Shown: piece after piece, positions 11,360 through 23,116 of the stretch | Layout of the letters: each line of letters starts with the position of its first letter | Numbering within the stretch: position 1 is the stretch's first letter | Assembly: GCA_000827495.1 (NCBI GenBank) | Contig: KN817548.1 | Location: forward strand, 280,429-344,428 | Length of the DNA stretch: 64,000 bases | Direction: 5' to 3' | Source of the DNA: Hypholoma sublateritium FD-334 SS-4 | Taxonomy: Eukaryota > Basidiomycota > Agaricomycetes > Agaricales > Strophariaceae | The notes under the pieces: generated by a model | Databases searched by the model: none | What the model saw: only the letters and a program-made list of their open reading frames with translations | Told to the model about the DNA's origin: nothing | Position numbers and translations under genes: made by a program

Positions 11360-12794
11360 ATGGGAGGATATGTCAGTAAAATTATCTCGTACTACAGCGG
11401 AGATACGGAAGCAAAAAGTAAGCCTTCTGTCAACCATTTCGGGACAATTTCTGGATTTTCATATTCTGATATTATCGTTGTTATTGCCTTTAGACTTAGG
11501 CAACCCAAAGGAGGCGCTTCACTTCGACTCTACAATGGCACCATCCTTGTCGAGCCACCACGGGATCAACGTGGTCGAAGGCGTCTCTAGCAATTTTTCC
11601 GTCTTCAATCCAGCGGAGTCCGGGGAGACCGTATCTGGCTACCAGCTCGACTTGACGAAATTCGACCGCGGCCATTTAATTATCGTCAAATACGAGCGCT
11701 CTTGGGCGCCTGAAGACGATGACTCGCTCGAGAACGAGATCCTGCAACGGGGATCTGTTATGCCCATCCCATATTTCCATCAAAATATATTTCCCTCTCT
11801 TCTCCCACTAGACTCCTACATCACCACCGTCAGATTCGCCACTAGGGATGGGGTTCCTTCTTTCAAGGTCGTAGACTGGCGGGACATCTCTGAACAGCCG
11901 TATAACAAAATGCCTCGCATTCTAAACATCCCGGTTGCGACAATCTCAAATCTCTCTAGGTCGCCCCAGTTCTTGACCGATCGGGGAGACATCGACATTG
12001 TGACCTACGGCGGAGAGCTATACACGTTTAAACACCACGGAATATTCCCAAACTACGCCTTGGAGTACGAAGACAGATGCCTAGAAGAAGCCATCCACAT
12101 TGCACGCTTCTCCTCACCGTACATCTTACGGCCTTCATACCTCATTTCCGGAAAATCAGACGGTGGTCCACTGCCATTCCGGGGAATTCTATATCCTTAC
12201 CTTCCTGCTGGCTCTCTCGCCGACGTTTTGAGAAGGATACAGACAACGAAGCCTTTTGAAAAGGTAACCTTGGATTCGCTCCCATTATGGACCAGTAAAT
12301 CCACAGAAGTACCAAAACTGAAGATCTCGTGGTCGACGAAGCTCCGCTGGTGTGCCGACATGGCCAAAAGCCTGGCCGACATGCATGCTCAGAAGGCCTA
12401 CGTCGGCCACCTCACCCCGGACAACTTCTTCCTCGACAAGTACGGTGCCGTCAAGCTGGGCGACATCACTCCCATACGCGGCTTCAACGTCCATTACTCC
12501 GCGCCTGAGGTGACTGGAACGCACGACAACGCGGACTTCACGCTCATGAGCGCGCGGGATGTGTTCAGCCTGGGGATCGTGTTCTGGAATCTGGCGGAGG
12601 AGAGGCTCGACAGCGACCGCGTGTGGCCTGACAGGATCCCTTATTTATCCTGGACCAGTGTGGATAAGCGTAATGCGGTGCCGCCTTGGTTTCGCGTACT
12701 GGTAAAAGACTGTATGCACATGAATCCGAGCCAACGGCCTTCAACTGCTGATATTCTTGACACCCTTACTATACATCTCGCTGCTTCGGTATAG
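11360..12794 (+). CDS. Pseudokinase paralogue 1, 452 aa, with MGxxxS N-terminus
   Basis: Two exons, 11360-11417 and 11494-12794, joined by GTAAGC...TTTAG. A novel-looking N-terminal half ('LGNP', 'DRGHLIIVKYER', 'SLENEILQ') precedes a protein-kinase-like fold. Retained landmarks are YTFKHH (candidate ATP lysine), a helix C Glu, the Asn of the catalytic loop, an APE-like SAPEV and helix F RDVFSLGIVFW. The HRDLKPEN loop has become VGHLTPDN: His325 replaces the catalytic Asp and Thr replaces the Lys. DFG is DIT (Asp343 kept). It is therefore predicted to be catalytically weak or dead. The N-terminus MGGYVS fits the N-myristoylation pattern MGxxxS. An in-frame ATG six bases upstream (11354) has a weaker context. 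Two paralogues follow at 18965 and 21693 with the same intron. Role unknown; scaffold or signalling decoy is a guess. Confidence 0.8.
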
Positions 12795-13867
12795 TAGCTG
12801 GAGGGGTTGGCACATATGTGGTCATAGACGAAGAGTAATATATGTCATTATTTTATTTCACACCTACCCTCGCTCTCTCTCACTATATCACACCTTGGAG
12901 ATTCCTCTGCAGGACTCGTACCTGATAAGAAAAACCTGAAATATTACACTGCAAAATTACACTAGTATAGCTTGGTTGTGCATTGGTAACACGTACTAGT
13001 AGGGGCGTTGTAGCAATTTCATCTATCCTTCAATGCTTTATCTATGGGATAATTGATAGTAACTTTGGATATGGAGGCTTGAGAAACCCTCTCATACATG
13101 AGAAGGAGTATCTGGAACACCAGGTATGCGATTGCAATTCTCGCTCTTGCAATATTGGTCCAGCCGAAAGGTTTCCTTGAGCGCGATTGATTGACATGGG
13201 ACAACCCATCCTGTCACGGGATCTGACGATGCTCGCGAGCAAAATCTCTGCCACACCTTCTGCTGGCCACACAGCATCACATAGCACACGCGTGAGCACA
13301 TTTCTATAACTACATTCAAACACATGAGAGGGCTGTAGAGCTGGGAAGATCGATAGTAGGCCTCACAGAGTCTCCGAGTTTCTCTTGTTCTTTGAAGTTT
13401 TCACTGAAGGGAATTAGAAAATATTCTTTCCGGCAGGATGATTACTGGCGTTGAGTGTGCTGAGAAAGGTGGCTGAGAGGATGGCAATTCACGCATTGAA
13501 CCGAGACCTTTGGGTTACTGTTCTTTAATGTAAGAGGCCACACAGTACTGTGAAGCGTCATGACACTGAAGCGCAATTTTTTTTGGTTACAGGGCCAAAC
13601 GGGCACAAAGCGGGCATCGTGTTGCGCTTGTGCGATTGTGATTTATTGCACCGTGTTTCCGCTTGCCAAGGGCCGGATGTTGTAAGATGTATACTACTTA
13701 CCCATTTTAGGCAACTGCTTTTCAGACTCAGACAGACATCACGTGCAATCAGCAGTGTCAAAAGTGCGATTTCTAATGATAAATGCTATGGTCGTCGTGT
13801 GCATCTAGAAACAGCGCTCATAGCTGCGTCGTGCCTTAGGATGTGGGTAAGCGCATTGTTATTAATA
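12795..13867. other. Intergenic, no supported gene
   Basis: Unremarkable sequence between pseudokinase 1 and the TIR transposon; short overlapping frames only. Confidence 0.55.
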
Positions 13868-14632
13868 CAGTCGAAACCCTCATAACCCATACCTATCGGT
13901 CCATGGTCCAGGGTATGGGTTATGAGGGGATATGGGTTAGGTGAGGTAGGGTAAAAATAGATTCGAAAAAATCGGAAAAAATCAGAAAAAATAGAAAAAA
14001 AAATTATCTGACGAATTTTGAGCTTATAAACATTGTAATAAAAGTGGAATCCAATGGTGATGTCTACTGCTTCTGAAAAAAATCCATTATTGCTGTTTCT
14101 TTCATATTCTTGGTCTTCAAGGACACGTTGTTCATCAACTGTGTTCGCATCATTGTCCATCCACCGTTCATCTTCGGAAGAAATAGATTCCCTCCTTGAA
14201 AGCTTTGTTTGTAGGCTCTCCTTCCGAAGTTTAATCTTCTCCTTAAATTTAGCAAGGCCTGCTTTGAGGATTTCAAGTGGTTTTCGAGCCATTGACAAGT
14301 CAGAGGTGCTTTCAGTATTTTAGAATTAGGGTAGAATATGACAAATAATTTTTATGGATGTTTCAACTTTCGCAATAAGCCCGGATTTGTGGCACATCAG
14401 TGTAGGTAGCAACCNGCAGAGAGGTAATCAGATAATGGATTCGTTATCTTAACCCTAATTTAGTGTCTAAAAGCTATGGGTTTTCCCTGCCGATGGCCAT
14501 GGGTTATGGGTTATTGCGGACCTATGGGTTATAGGTTGCAATTCCCCGCAAACCAACTTGGTCGATGGATTTTTTTATGGGTTATTGGAGGTTATGGGTT
14601 ATCACAGGCATGGGTTATGAGGGTTTCGACTG
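13868..14632. mobile_element. Non-autonomous TA-inserting TIR transposon (pogo/Tc1-mariner type), 765 bases
   Basis: CAGTCGAAACCCTCATAACC at 13868 reappears exactly as its reverse complement ending at 14632. The match extends to 26 of 27 bases. TA flanks both ends (13866-13867 and 14633-14634), the target duplication of the Tc1/mariner/pogo superfamily. The ends also carry several ATGGGTTAT subterminal repeats. A minus-strand frame starting at 14292 encodes a charged, helical K/R/E/D-rich peptide (MARKPLEILKAGLAKFKEKI...) that could be the C-terminal remnant of a pogo-like transposase. No DDE core is present, so the copy would need a transposase from elsewhere. One N base (14415) lies in it. 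The TIR and TA structure are seen directly; the superfamily is inferred from them. Confidence 0.85.
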
Positions 14633-14637
14633 TATCA

Positions 14638-14979
14638 TCAAGTGTCACGTTCTAATTTACATAATTTATGTTCTTCAATCTGTTGTAAATCTGAGAACCC
14701 ACAATTTGCATTGTGCAAGCGAGCGAAGAGACCCCAAATAATCTTCGAGCAATCTTCGTACTCAGTAGGGCTGAGGATAGCGTATCGGAAATCAAACCGA
14801 GAATTGAGCAGATTTTTTTTCAGAGATAAGACGTGCTCCAAACAGGTGTCGGGCTCCATGTGTCGATCTACCCAGAAATAACAATTACCAAGACAGGGCA
14901 TATATTCTTCAAAATCTGATGAGAATCGAGATTTTTCTAGTTCCACGGGGGTCTTTGGCTCCAGAAGGCGTTGACTCAT
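14638..14979 (-). CDS. Possible small gene, 113 aa, unknown
   Basis: An uninterrupted ATG-to-TGA frame ends four bases from the target duplication of the neighbouring transposon. The composition is protein-like, with mixed charge and several aromatic and Cys residues (YMPCLGNCYFWVDRH; LFARLHNANCGF). I do not recognise a family, see no introns, and cannot exclude chance. The stop codon lies outside the transposon, so the insertion did not create it. Confidence 0.3.
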   Translation of the reverse strand: MSQRLLEPKTPVELEKSRFSSDFEEYMPCLGNCYFWVDRHMEPDTCLEHVLSLKKNLLNSRFDFRYAILSPTEYEDCSKIIWGLFARLHNANCGFSDLQQIEEHKLCKLERDT

Positions 14980-17900
14980 TTTTATTCCTTCTGTGTATAG
15001 ATCGCGAAAAAAGCTTGTCGTTCAGGGACAAGATTGACCAGAATCATCGGCAATTTTGCACTTGAAGAGCGGCTGTTATCCATGGACAATTGCGGACGAT
15101 CACACGGTATTTGGTGTGAGCGTCGTCCGTCAATTAATGGTGATCAATGACTATAGAATTCTGACTCCAAGTGCTCCGCAAGCGACACAAATTCAATACC
15201 ACGCGTTAATCAGCCAGTGAAAAAGCTGCCCAGTGAGATATGGCTTAACTTAGTCTGATGGCATAGCTTTCTATTCAACACAAAGAACAATACGTTCATG
15301 AGAGATACTTGAGATTATTCTTTGGTACGCCTATGATGCTTGCCTAAATAAAGGAAATCTCAGTATCTGAGCTGATTGGGATCCGCGAGCAGGCAATAAT
15401 GCGCTAAGTTCATCCTCCATTTCTACGGTAAGAATCAGTCTGGGGTAAAAGGAGAGCGGATATTAGGCCTACATTGAGGTAGAAACAAGTAGGCTTACGA
15501 CACAGGGAGTAGCGGATTGTATTTTCGCGTCTAGGAAAAGAAACGGATGGGTGAGGTGAAGAGACCGTCAAGAAGGGTTCGGCATCGCCCGAGTTTGGTT
15601 TGTGGAAATGTTTTCCTCATTCCGAGCTCAGTCAACTAACGGCCAACGCCTCAATATTCAATGTTCAACATCTTTCATCACTAGCTGCAAGAATCAGCGA
15701 TCTGTCTCGGCGCACAATGTCTCAACTGCTCATAGTCCATAGGGCTTCAAGATGTTCAACTTGGGAATATTCAAACCTCTAAACAGGCATTCCTACAGAT
15801 CCAGGTAGGTGGTGGCTCTCCCGGCCGTTCTAATATGTCACACCCAAATTCGATGACTAGGAAGTTGGCTATAGATTCTCCGACATGGTGGCTTGTAGGT
15901 GGCACAATCTTAGGTATCCATTTCAACAGATTGAAGTCGGTGACTTGATGGCCTCAGGCTTCATGGTTCCCCAACACCTTCGCCGTTAATACCAACGTCA
16001 GCTGAATATTCGATCGGCCAATACACAAGGGATGTTGTCAGTGGCATAGTCACGCCTGGATGGAGAAAAAGAGATCGAACAAACCATGGTGCGTAGTAGC
16101 AAACACAGCGTCGGCCAGTCTTCAGCGGACTACGCTTCTCACCCATCCGATTTTTGAAAGTTCTGCCTTCTAGGAAGAACTGAACGTACGGCCGAGGTCC
16201 CCGCCATAAATTCACGACCATGGCCTAAATATCTACTGAGGTCGCGCTCACATTGGACTGGTAAATATGCTGGATAAGTGGCATTCGGACGGTGTTGACG
16301 ATGTTTTGGGTTCAAGGCTAAGAAGGCTCAAATGGGATTAGGTACGATGTTTCCTCCCAAGAAGCACATCCTAAACGCTAACACCAAATCAGATTTGTAG
16401 ATAGAGACAGTCACCACACGGACGCATTTCTCAGTCATTCTTTCCATTGTCGCTTACAACCCGAGTAATCTCCTCCCGCACGCCCATGACATTCAGTGGA
16501 CCGCTCGTACAATTCTATGCCGTGTGCGACCAGTAGGCCGTGAACTTCTAGTTTTCTCGTAGATCCTGGTGGCTGTCAGTCTACTCTATCTCCGTCCCAT
16601 AATATACGCTGATGGCGCAGTACAGATAATCTGCATGCACCGAGTTGGCGAGGACGCTCGATAAATTGACGTCTTCGCCCGTGTGCAGGCTTCATTGCAG
16701 ACTCTCGACCTACACCGGTAGTCGAGATATACTCACCAACGTCTACCAATCAAGCCATATTCCAGAAATAACCAGTAATTCCGCGCTGTCCTGCTTTTAT
16801 CCAGAAGAATATATTTGCCAACATTCAAAGATTCATTGGCTATCTCGGGCACCACAGTGCTGGATATCCAACCAAGGTCTGCATCGCATCTTGCTGCAGC
16901 TGTCGCATTAATATATATCTTGGGACGTTCTGCAGTGTGTCGTCAGCGAGCCCTAGGTAGGACTCGGACTGTGGATCGCGTGAGTTTGGAGCGCCGATCC
17001 TGGTCGACGTTGATATGGTTCGTGCTCAAACGCTTCTGGAATGAGCTCTAGAAACTCAACAGTGCATCGTATACAGACATTCTAAAAGGTGTTCAGTACT
17101 CAAATAACGTTATAACTTGTGATGGACGAAGTTACTGTGATGCGAGCGGTACTCTACCTCGGAGGTACTATTCCTCGGACAACGCACGGGCCTCCGGAGC
17201 GCGGCACTGGCATCCGGCCGCTATCCCGAGCCACAAGCTCAAACTGTCAGAGGGGGACTCAAAAGACAAGTCTCATCCTCGATCGAAGCTAGAAAGATCC
17301 AAATGATGACAACGCAGGTTATGAGATGAATTTATAGTGCGAAGACGCTCTGGATTCCGCAGTGAAGCCAGGTTTATGTTCACCTAGTACGGAGCGAGGC
17401 CGGCACAGGACCCCGGTCACCAGAACCAAACACTGCAGGAACGATAAGTACTATCGAGTGCTGCTTGCTCAATGGCACGGCGTTGAAGACAACTGAAGGT
17501 GTACGGAATGCATATTGATATCCACAATGAACACACCGGCGTTGTTCGTGCAGTCAGCGGCATGCAGAATAGACGTTGCTTCGAGTTTCAATGATGCGCC
17601 GGCGATTCAGTAAATGCAATTACTCTACGACTAGGATCTGGCATTCAATGGCGCCCGTGTTGAATGCGTGAAGTTGCACCAACATTGCGAGTTGCTCCAG
17701 CCTCCGGTCCGTGTTTCTGTTTTATTTTTTTATTTCGATCATTCAGCGAATTTATCACAAATTGCTCGCCAGCCGCGGGCATAGACGGCGCTCCGCTGAT
17801 CTCTATCTCCAACTATGGACGACCATGCTTCTGGAGAGTGCCTATTCCAATAGGACACGGCTGCACCGAAGATGGGACACCACGAAGGGCATCTGACAGG

Positions 17901-18964
17901 CGTCGATGAGAAGCGGGCGTGACCGGGCATCAACTTGAATAGTCAAGACCTTGGCCGTTTGTGCCGTCGTTGTAGGTACTAGGTCCGCCTCTGCGCTCCC
18001 AGTGGAGCATACACTAGCTGCAGATACGCGCGAGTACGTCGGCATGCATTCAGCGGCGGGTTGAGCGTAACGACGGGCGTGGTTCAAACTTCAGAATGGC
18101 CGTACTTAGTTTGAACGTCACATTGAATTGCCAGACGTCGGTGATGTCCGAGCGGCGCGGCCTCGTCGCTGCCATTGGCGCTGGCCAAGCGCTGGCGCTG
18201 ATCTAACCAAATTGTGACCTCGGAGAACATGAGGTACGACATTCTGCTATCGCACTGTATCCATTGATTGAAAATACAGGTAGTTCCCTCGGTGCCCATA
18301 AATCCCCATGTCCTGGTCAACCGAATAAATTATGCAACCCACACGCCTTGCGCACGCCGTCATACATAAATCTTAATCAATCATAGCGGTTTACTTAGTA
18401 GGGTAGAGACTATTACTACAAAGCTGAATTTCCTTCAGTTTTTTTTTTAAAAAAAATGCATCATCAGCTCTCTTCTTCACACTAGAGCTCCTATAATTCT
18501 CTGTTGACACACCCTGACGTGGTCGTATGTTTGCGAATCACGGCTTGATTTTTTAATTAAAAATCTCCCCGCCCTCTGCCATCGATTACCTGAGTTTCAA
18601 CTTTGTGTAACGCAGGTAATCCGTTCTTCGTCCTTTTTTCCCATAATTTCTTTAGACTTGACAGCCTCTAAGAGCTTCGTGTTCCGATGATCAATTCATC
18701 GACAACAACTTTTTTTGTTTTGTTTTTCCTCTGGTTGTAAGTTGGAAATTAATCATGAAACCTTGTAACGAGAGTACTAATACGTCCGAGGATGTGGGAC
18801 ATGTGTCAGATGAGGCCACAAGGTGTTTGATTACACTGTGAACTTGTCGTGAACATAACTTGCCTCTGCCAGTGAGGATCCGTTTTCTCGCACTTTCTCA
18901 GCACGTCGAACACTGTATATCAATCAGCGCCTCTGTCCAGTTTCTTTCGGTCGGTTAGGAAGAC
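14980..18964. other. 4-kb stretch without an intact gene
   Basis: Both strands hold only short frames broken by many stops. Minus-strand frames around 15961-16221, 16650-17050 and 17739-18320 have somewhat protein-like composition and may be decayed coding DNA, but I could not match them to a family or find LTRs. A T10A8 tract occurs near 18440. The last 200 bases are the upstream region of pseudokinase 2. Confidence 0.5.
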
Positions 18965-20406
18965 ATGGGGGTGGCTGTCTCACAAATCTTGGGATCCCAG
19001 GAGCCTGACGAAGCAAAAAGTGGGCTACCTCCTGAGTCCCTGATATTGAAATAGCAACTCATTAACATTGTCTGTATCTTTGTCTCGAATGACTTATTTC
19101 CTCAGAGCTCGGAAATCCGCCGATCCCATTGTATTTCTGGAAAGATGCACCAGATGAAGTCCTCGATGTATACCATGGATATACCAGGGTGGCGCACTCT
19201 ATCACGAAAGGCGACAGAGAATTCTACGACAGAGGGGGCGAAACTATCTTCCAGTACAATTTCGACCCCATGAAATTTGACGGCGGAAACCTCATAATCG
19301 TCAAGTACAAATATAATTGGAATAAGCCCGATTCCTTGTCGCTAGAGAACAAGATTCTACACAACGATGGGTTCATGCTTGTGGAAGACTTTTATAAAAT
19401 TATTCACCCCTGTATATTCCCGCCGCAGGCTCATATCACCTCTGTCGTATTCTCAACCAGAAATGGAAGACATCATATTACTCAACATAACACTCGCGAT
19501 CTCTTTGACCTGCCGTATCCGCCCATCCCACCTGCTGTTCTTTCTTCGCCACTACCACAGTTACTCATCACCGAACTTTTGTCGCCAAAAGGCTTCCTGG
19601 GATATCATTGCTGCATTAGCGTTGTTCTGCATGAGGGGGAGCTATATGCCTTCAAGCACCACGAGATCTATCCTGAGCTTGTATGGAACACAGTTCCACC
19701 GGTCGACACCCTTCTAATTGAGATGGAGCATCTTCTAAAGGTATCAACTCCAAACGTTCTGAGGGCAACCCACATCATAACAGATCGATCAAGTGAGGGT
19801 CGATTTCGAGGGTTTCTTCAGCCATTTTGTCCAGCAGGATCTCTCAAGAATGTGCTCTCATCTCTACATAAAACTCCACCTTCTTCGGCTTGGCTTACGC
19901 AATGGAAAAGGCCGAGTCTGAAAACAACACCATTCCTCATATCCTGGACCGTGAAGCACAAGTGGTGTGTTCAGATGACGAGAGCCCTGTTAGATCTGCA
20001 CGAACAGGAAATGTACATAGGTCGCCTGACCCCGGGCAACTTTCTGATTGACAAGGATGGAAATATCAAGCTCATTGACATATCCCCTGTTACAGAATAC
20101 AATCTTCCCTATGGCGCACCGGAGAGGTTAAAGACTCGAATCGAACCAGACAAGCACGTGAAGGGGCTGCTCACAGCTGAAAGAGATATTTTCAGCTTAG
20201 GGCTCATATTTTGGGTTCTCGCCGAGGAGCTGGTCGGATTTGACAGGGAAACAAGATCCGTTATACCTGTTATAACGTGGACTGAAAAGATGGGCGGTGC
20301 TCCACCATGGTTTCGTAGCCTAGTGGAGGATTGCATCAAGCGCGTTCCCCACAGGCGTCCTTCAGCCAGGTTTATTCTTGCCATCCTTATCATGCATCTA
20401 TTCTAA
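18965..20406 (+). CDS. Pseudokinase paralogue 2, 451 aa, with MGxxxS N-terminus
   Basis: Exons 18965-19019 (55 bases, phase 1) and 19106-20406. The architecture matches paralogue 1: an MGVAVSQILG start that fits MGxxxS, LGNP right after the intron, a GGNLIIVKYKYNW/SLENKIL segment, then a kinase-like domain. ATP-lysine candidate YAFKHHEI is kept, and APE appears as GAPER. Helix F is RDIFSLGLIFW. The catalytic loop reads IGRLTPGN, so Arg325 replaces the catalytic Asp and Thr replaces Lys, while Asn is retained. DFG is DIS. The N-terminal domain before the kinase fold has no name that I know. The protein ends HRRPSARFILAILIMHLF, a normal kinase C-terminal end. Expression and role are unknown. 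Confidence 0.8.
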
Positions 20407-20833
20407 GTACTAGGATTGACTACCGAAAAGCGCTTGTACCAAATATGGAGATGCTTTAGAATATTTATCATTGCCTGAGCCTTTGATTTCGTCATTCAAC
20501 CTCTACTAGTAGTACTTCAAAATCATAATGCACGGTGCTTATCAGTAAGTATTCGTCCTGGTCAATGGATCTCCCGTTTTGGAGAATGCACGTTCTGGGT
20601 ACTATGATCTACAAGATCTAGTGTCCACGTACACGAGCCAAAAAAGCAGAATCTTGATTTGATAGACTGAACGGAGATGAGGGTATTCCACTGATATTTG
20701 TGAGTCATTCTGACTGAATTACACGGAATTTGTCAGTATCCCAATTAGTATAACATATCTTCGAGTGCTGTGGAAGACAGGAAGGAGCCAGAAAAACATG
20801 CTCACAAATTAAAGACCAGCGGAAGAGGCAATC
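20407..20833. other. Intergenic
   Basis: 3' flank of pseudokinase 2 leading to the TATA box of the small Cys-rich gene; no coding frame supported. Confidence 0.55.
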
Positions 20834-20840
20834 GTATAAA
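20834..20840 (+). promoter_or_regulatory. TATA box of the small Cys-rich gene
   Basis: TATAAAT lies about 70 bases before a GTAAGT donor in the 5' leader and 141 bases before the ATG. Confidence 0.55.
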
Positions 20841-20974
20841 TCGGAGCAGTGTTTTCATCCTCCTGGCGTTTCTTATCTTTCCGAATACAATTCACAAAAA
20901 CCTGTAAGTCAACATAATCACATTTACGACCAATTTAATAATTCATTTGAAGTTATTATTGCATCCATAGCATT

Positions 20975-21166
20975 ATGTGCCGACTTATAACTGTTGTATA
21001 TAAATGCGGAACGTCGCATACCGCATCCCATTATTGTTCAGATTGGCGGTCGAAGAATAGCTGCCCACAGAAGGCCGTCGAGATCACGAAGAAAATCGAA
21101 AGATGCTGTGGTTCGCCATCGTGCCTGACGAAGAATGGGAGTCCGAAAAATCCCCCTCATACGTAG
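20975..21166 (+). CDS. Small Cys-rich protein, paralogue A, 63 aa
   Basis: A TATA box (20834), a 5'-leader intron (20904-20970, GTAAGT...CCATAG) and an ATG four bases after the acceptor make this a credible gene despite its length. The 63 residues carry Cys at 2, 11, 21, 30, 44, 45 and 50, with CG at 11-12 and His15. A second gene at 23553-23759 on the other strand has the same start and spacing (MC-x8-CGxxH-x5-C, then CP, then CG-x3-C). There is no signal peptide, so the protein is probably intracellular. A zinc-binding fold fits the Cys/His pattern but is inference. I know similar short MC-x8-CG proteins as a recurrent fungal type with no function assigned. The two copies flank pseudokinase 3. 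Confidence 0.65.
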   Translation: MCRLITVVYKCGTSHTASHYCSDWRSKNSCPQKAVEITKKIERCCGSPSCLTKNGSPKNPPHT

Positions 21167-21692
21167 AACTTAGAAATAACATTTCATATGGTTCATCATG
21201 AAGAACGCAGTAATGACAAGTAGTGCTGGTGAGCGCTGAGAGCTGGGATATACATTATGTTTGTGGAAAGCAAGCTGCTGGCCGTCCGTCATAGCTCCTC
21301 CGTCCGTGTGTAAGAAACAAAATATGAACAGCCGAACGCGGCGCAAAGCCAGTCAGCTCAAGTTGCTCTCTACGGTGGCGCACAGCTCAACTACTGACTC
21401 AGAGTGACAACCTGCGACAACTCGATACCATGTAAGTACGTTTGATGTAAGTATTTTCAAAGTATTTTGCCAAATATTTACATAAGTGATATGACAAGTG
21501 CTAACGATTACCCAATGATTAATGTGCCATTGATAATTTACAGGCACCGAAATCAACCACAATCCGCTCACCGCTCTTGCATGGCAAGCTGCATCGCCCC
21601 ATCATAGCCTAGCCAACACCTGTTGAAAGGCCAAACTAACTTTGGTATCATCTCTCATCGCTTGCACCATAACATCCAGCTATCCATCAATA
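21167..21692. other. Intergenic
   Basis: Between the small Cys-rich gene and pseudokinase 3; it holds the upstream region of pseudokinase 3 and nothing else I can support. Confidence 0.55.
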
Positions 21693-23116
21693 ATGTGGGC
21701 CATGATTAGTCGGGTCGCGGCGGCCTTTTACTTTGATGAAGCACGCCGTGAGCATCCCGTTACTTACCACTGCCGCACTGCCAGTGCTTCATCACTGATC
21801 GGAATTCTTCCTCTCTAGGACTGGGAAATCCTGAAAAACCACTATTCTCAGCCCCTGATCCACTGGTCACCAGCTACCATGGCATCAGCATATTTAGGCA
21901 GTTTTTAATGCCAAGTGTCACCTCTAACACAGCAGAACAAGGAGCAACCGGTTTCACTTACCAAGTAGACTGGTCCAAATTTGACAATGGCTATTTGATC
22001 TTTGTCGAATACAAACGCAACGAAAATTGGGAGGATTTTGGCAGTCTGGAGAATCAAATCCTTCTACGGAATACCCACATGTCTGCTCGCGATTTCAACC
22101 AAATCATTCTTCCTGTCATTCTTCCTCTTAAGTCTTATGTAACCCACGTCGAGTTCTACACAAGAAACGGCAAACCATACATCAGTCTCAAAGCCCCAGA
22201 AGAAATATCCGATTTTCCATTCTTTGACATTCCTTCGATCTTGGACATGATCCCCCGAGTACATATATCGCAGCTTAGGCAACCAAAAAATTTCTGCAGC
22301 GACTACAGGTTCATTGATGTTGTCATTTACATGGGCCATCTCTACACTTTCAAGCACCACCCTATTTATCCAGATAAAAAAGCCATGGCTTCAGGAGATA
22401 AACTTCTCGATGAGGTCATCTACTTATCTCGCTATTCATCACCATTCATTCTGAAATGCCCTTATATCATCACCGACGACAACCCACGAGGAAAATTTCG
22501 CGGATACCTCCAGCCATTTCTGCCAGCAGGCTGCCTACTTGATGTGTTGAAATCGGTGAAGAAACACAGAGATCGTATACAGTCTTCTTCCGAGGTTCCC
22601 CAGCCAAGGCAGCCACTGGAATCGAGCCCAACAAATTCTGTGGAGACATCCCAGTTCGATATTTCCTGGGTAACGAAGCACCGTTGGTGCATCGATATGA
22701 TAAGCGGTGTTCTGGCTTTACACAACGAAGGGTCGTATATCGGCTATATAACTCCCGGAAATTTCTTACTGGACAAAGAAGGCGGCATAAAGCTCATCGA
22801 TATATCCCCTGGAACACGATTCAATGTGTACTACAGCCCACCCGAGGTGATTACGGATGGGTTAGTCAACCTCGACTACACAGGCCCACGGGATGTTTTT
22901 AGCATGGGACTTGTGTTCTGGGTACTCGCCGAAGAATTGCTTGAATTTGACCGCGAGTGGCCAACTGTTTCCCCAACTATATCTTGGACCAACGGCAGGA
23001 ATTCGGCCCCCTTATGGTTTCGCACATTGGTGGAGGATTGCATCAAGACCGATCCTACTGAACGTCCATCAGCTGACAACATCCTCAACATCCTTAAAGC
23101 GAATCTCATGAAGTAG
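21693..23116 (+). CDS. Pseudokinase paralogue 3, 450 aa, Gly2 lost
   Basis: Exons 21693-21747 (55 bases, phase 1, GTGAGC donor) and 21819-23116. LGNP follows the intron as in the other copies, then SLENQIL and a kinase-like domain with YTFKHHPIY, YSPPEV and helix F RDVFSMGLVFW. The catalytic loop is IGYITPGN, so Tyr328 replaces the catalytic Asp; DFG is DIS. The N-terminus reads MWAMIS: Trp stands where the paralogues have Gly2, so myristoylation is not expected. A second in-frame ATG three codons on gives MISRV. The insert between the two lobes is Ser/Pro-rich and longer than in the other two copies. It is an intact reading frame, so a kept non-catalytic role is likely, though not shown. Confidence 0.8.

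Noticed and set aside
13864..14634. CRISPR-like or telomeric repeat because of many ATGGGTTAT units
   Set aside because: The units are subterminal repeats of a TIR element with TA duplication; spacing is irregular and no cas gene or telomere context exists.
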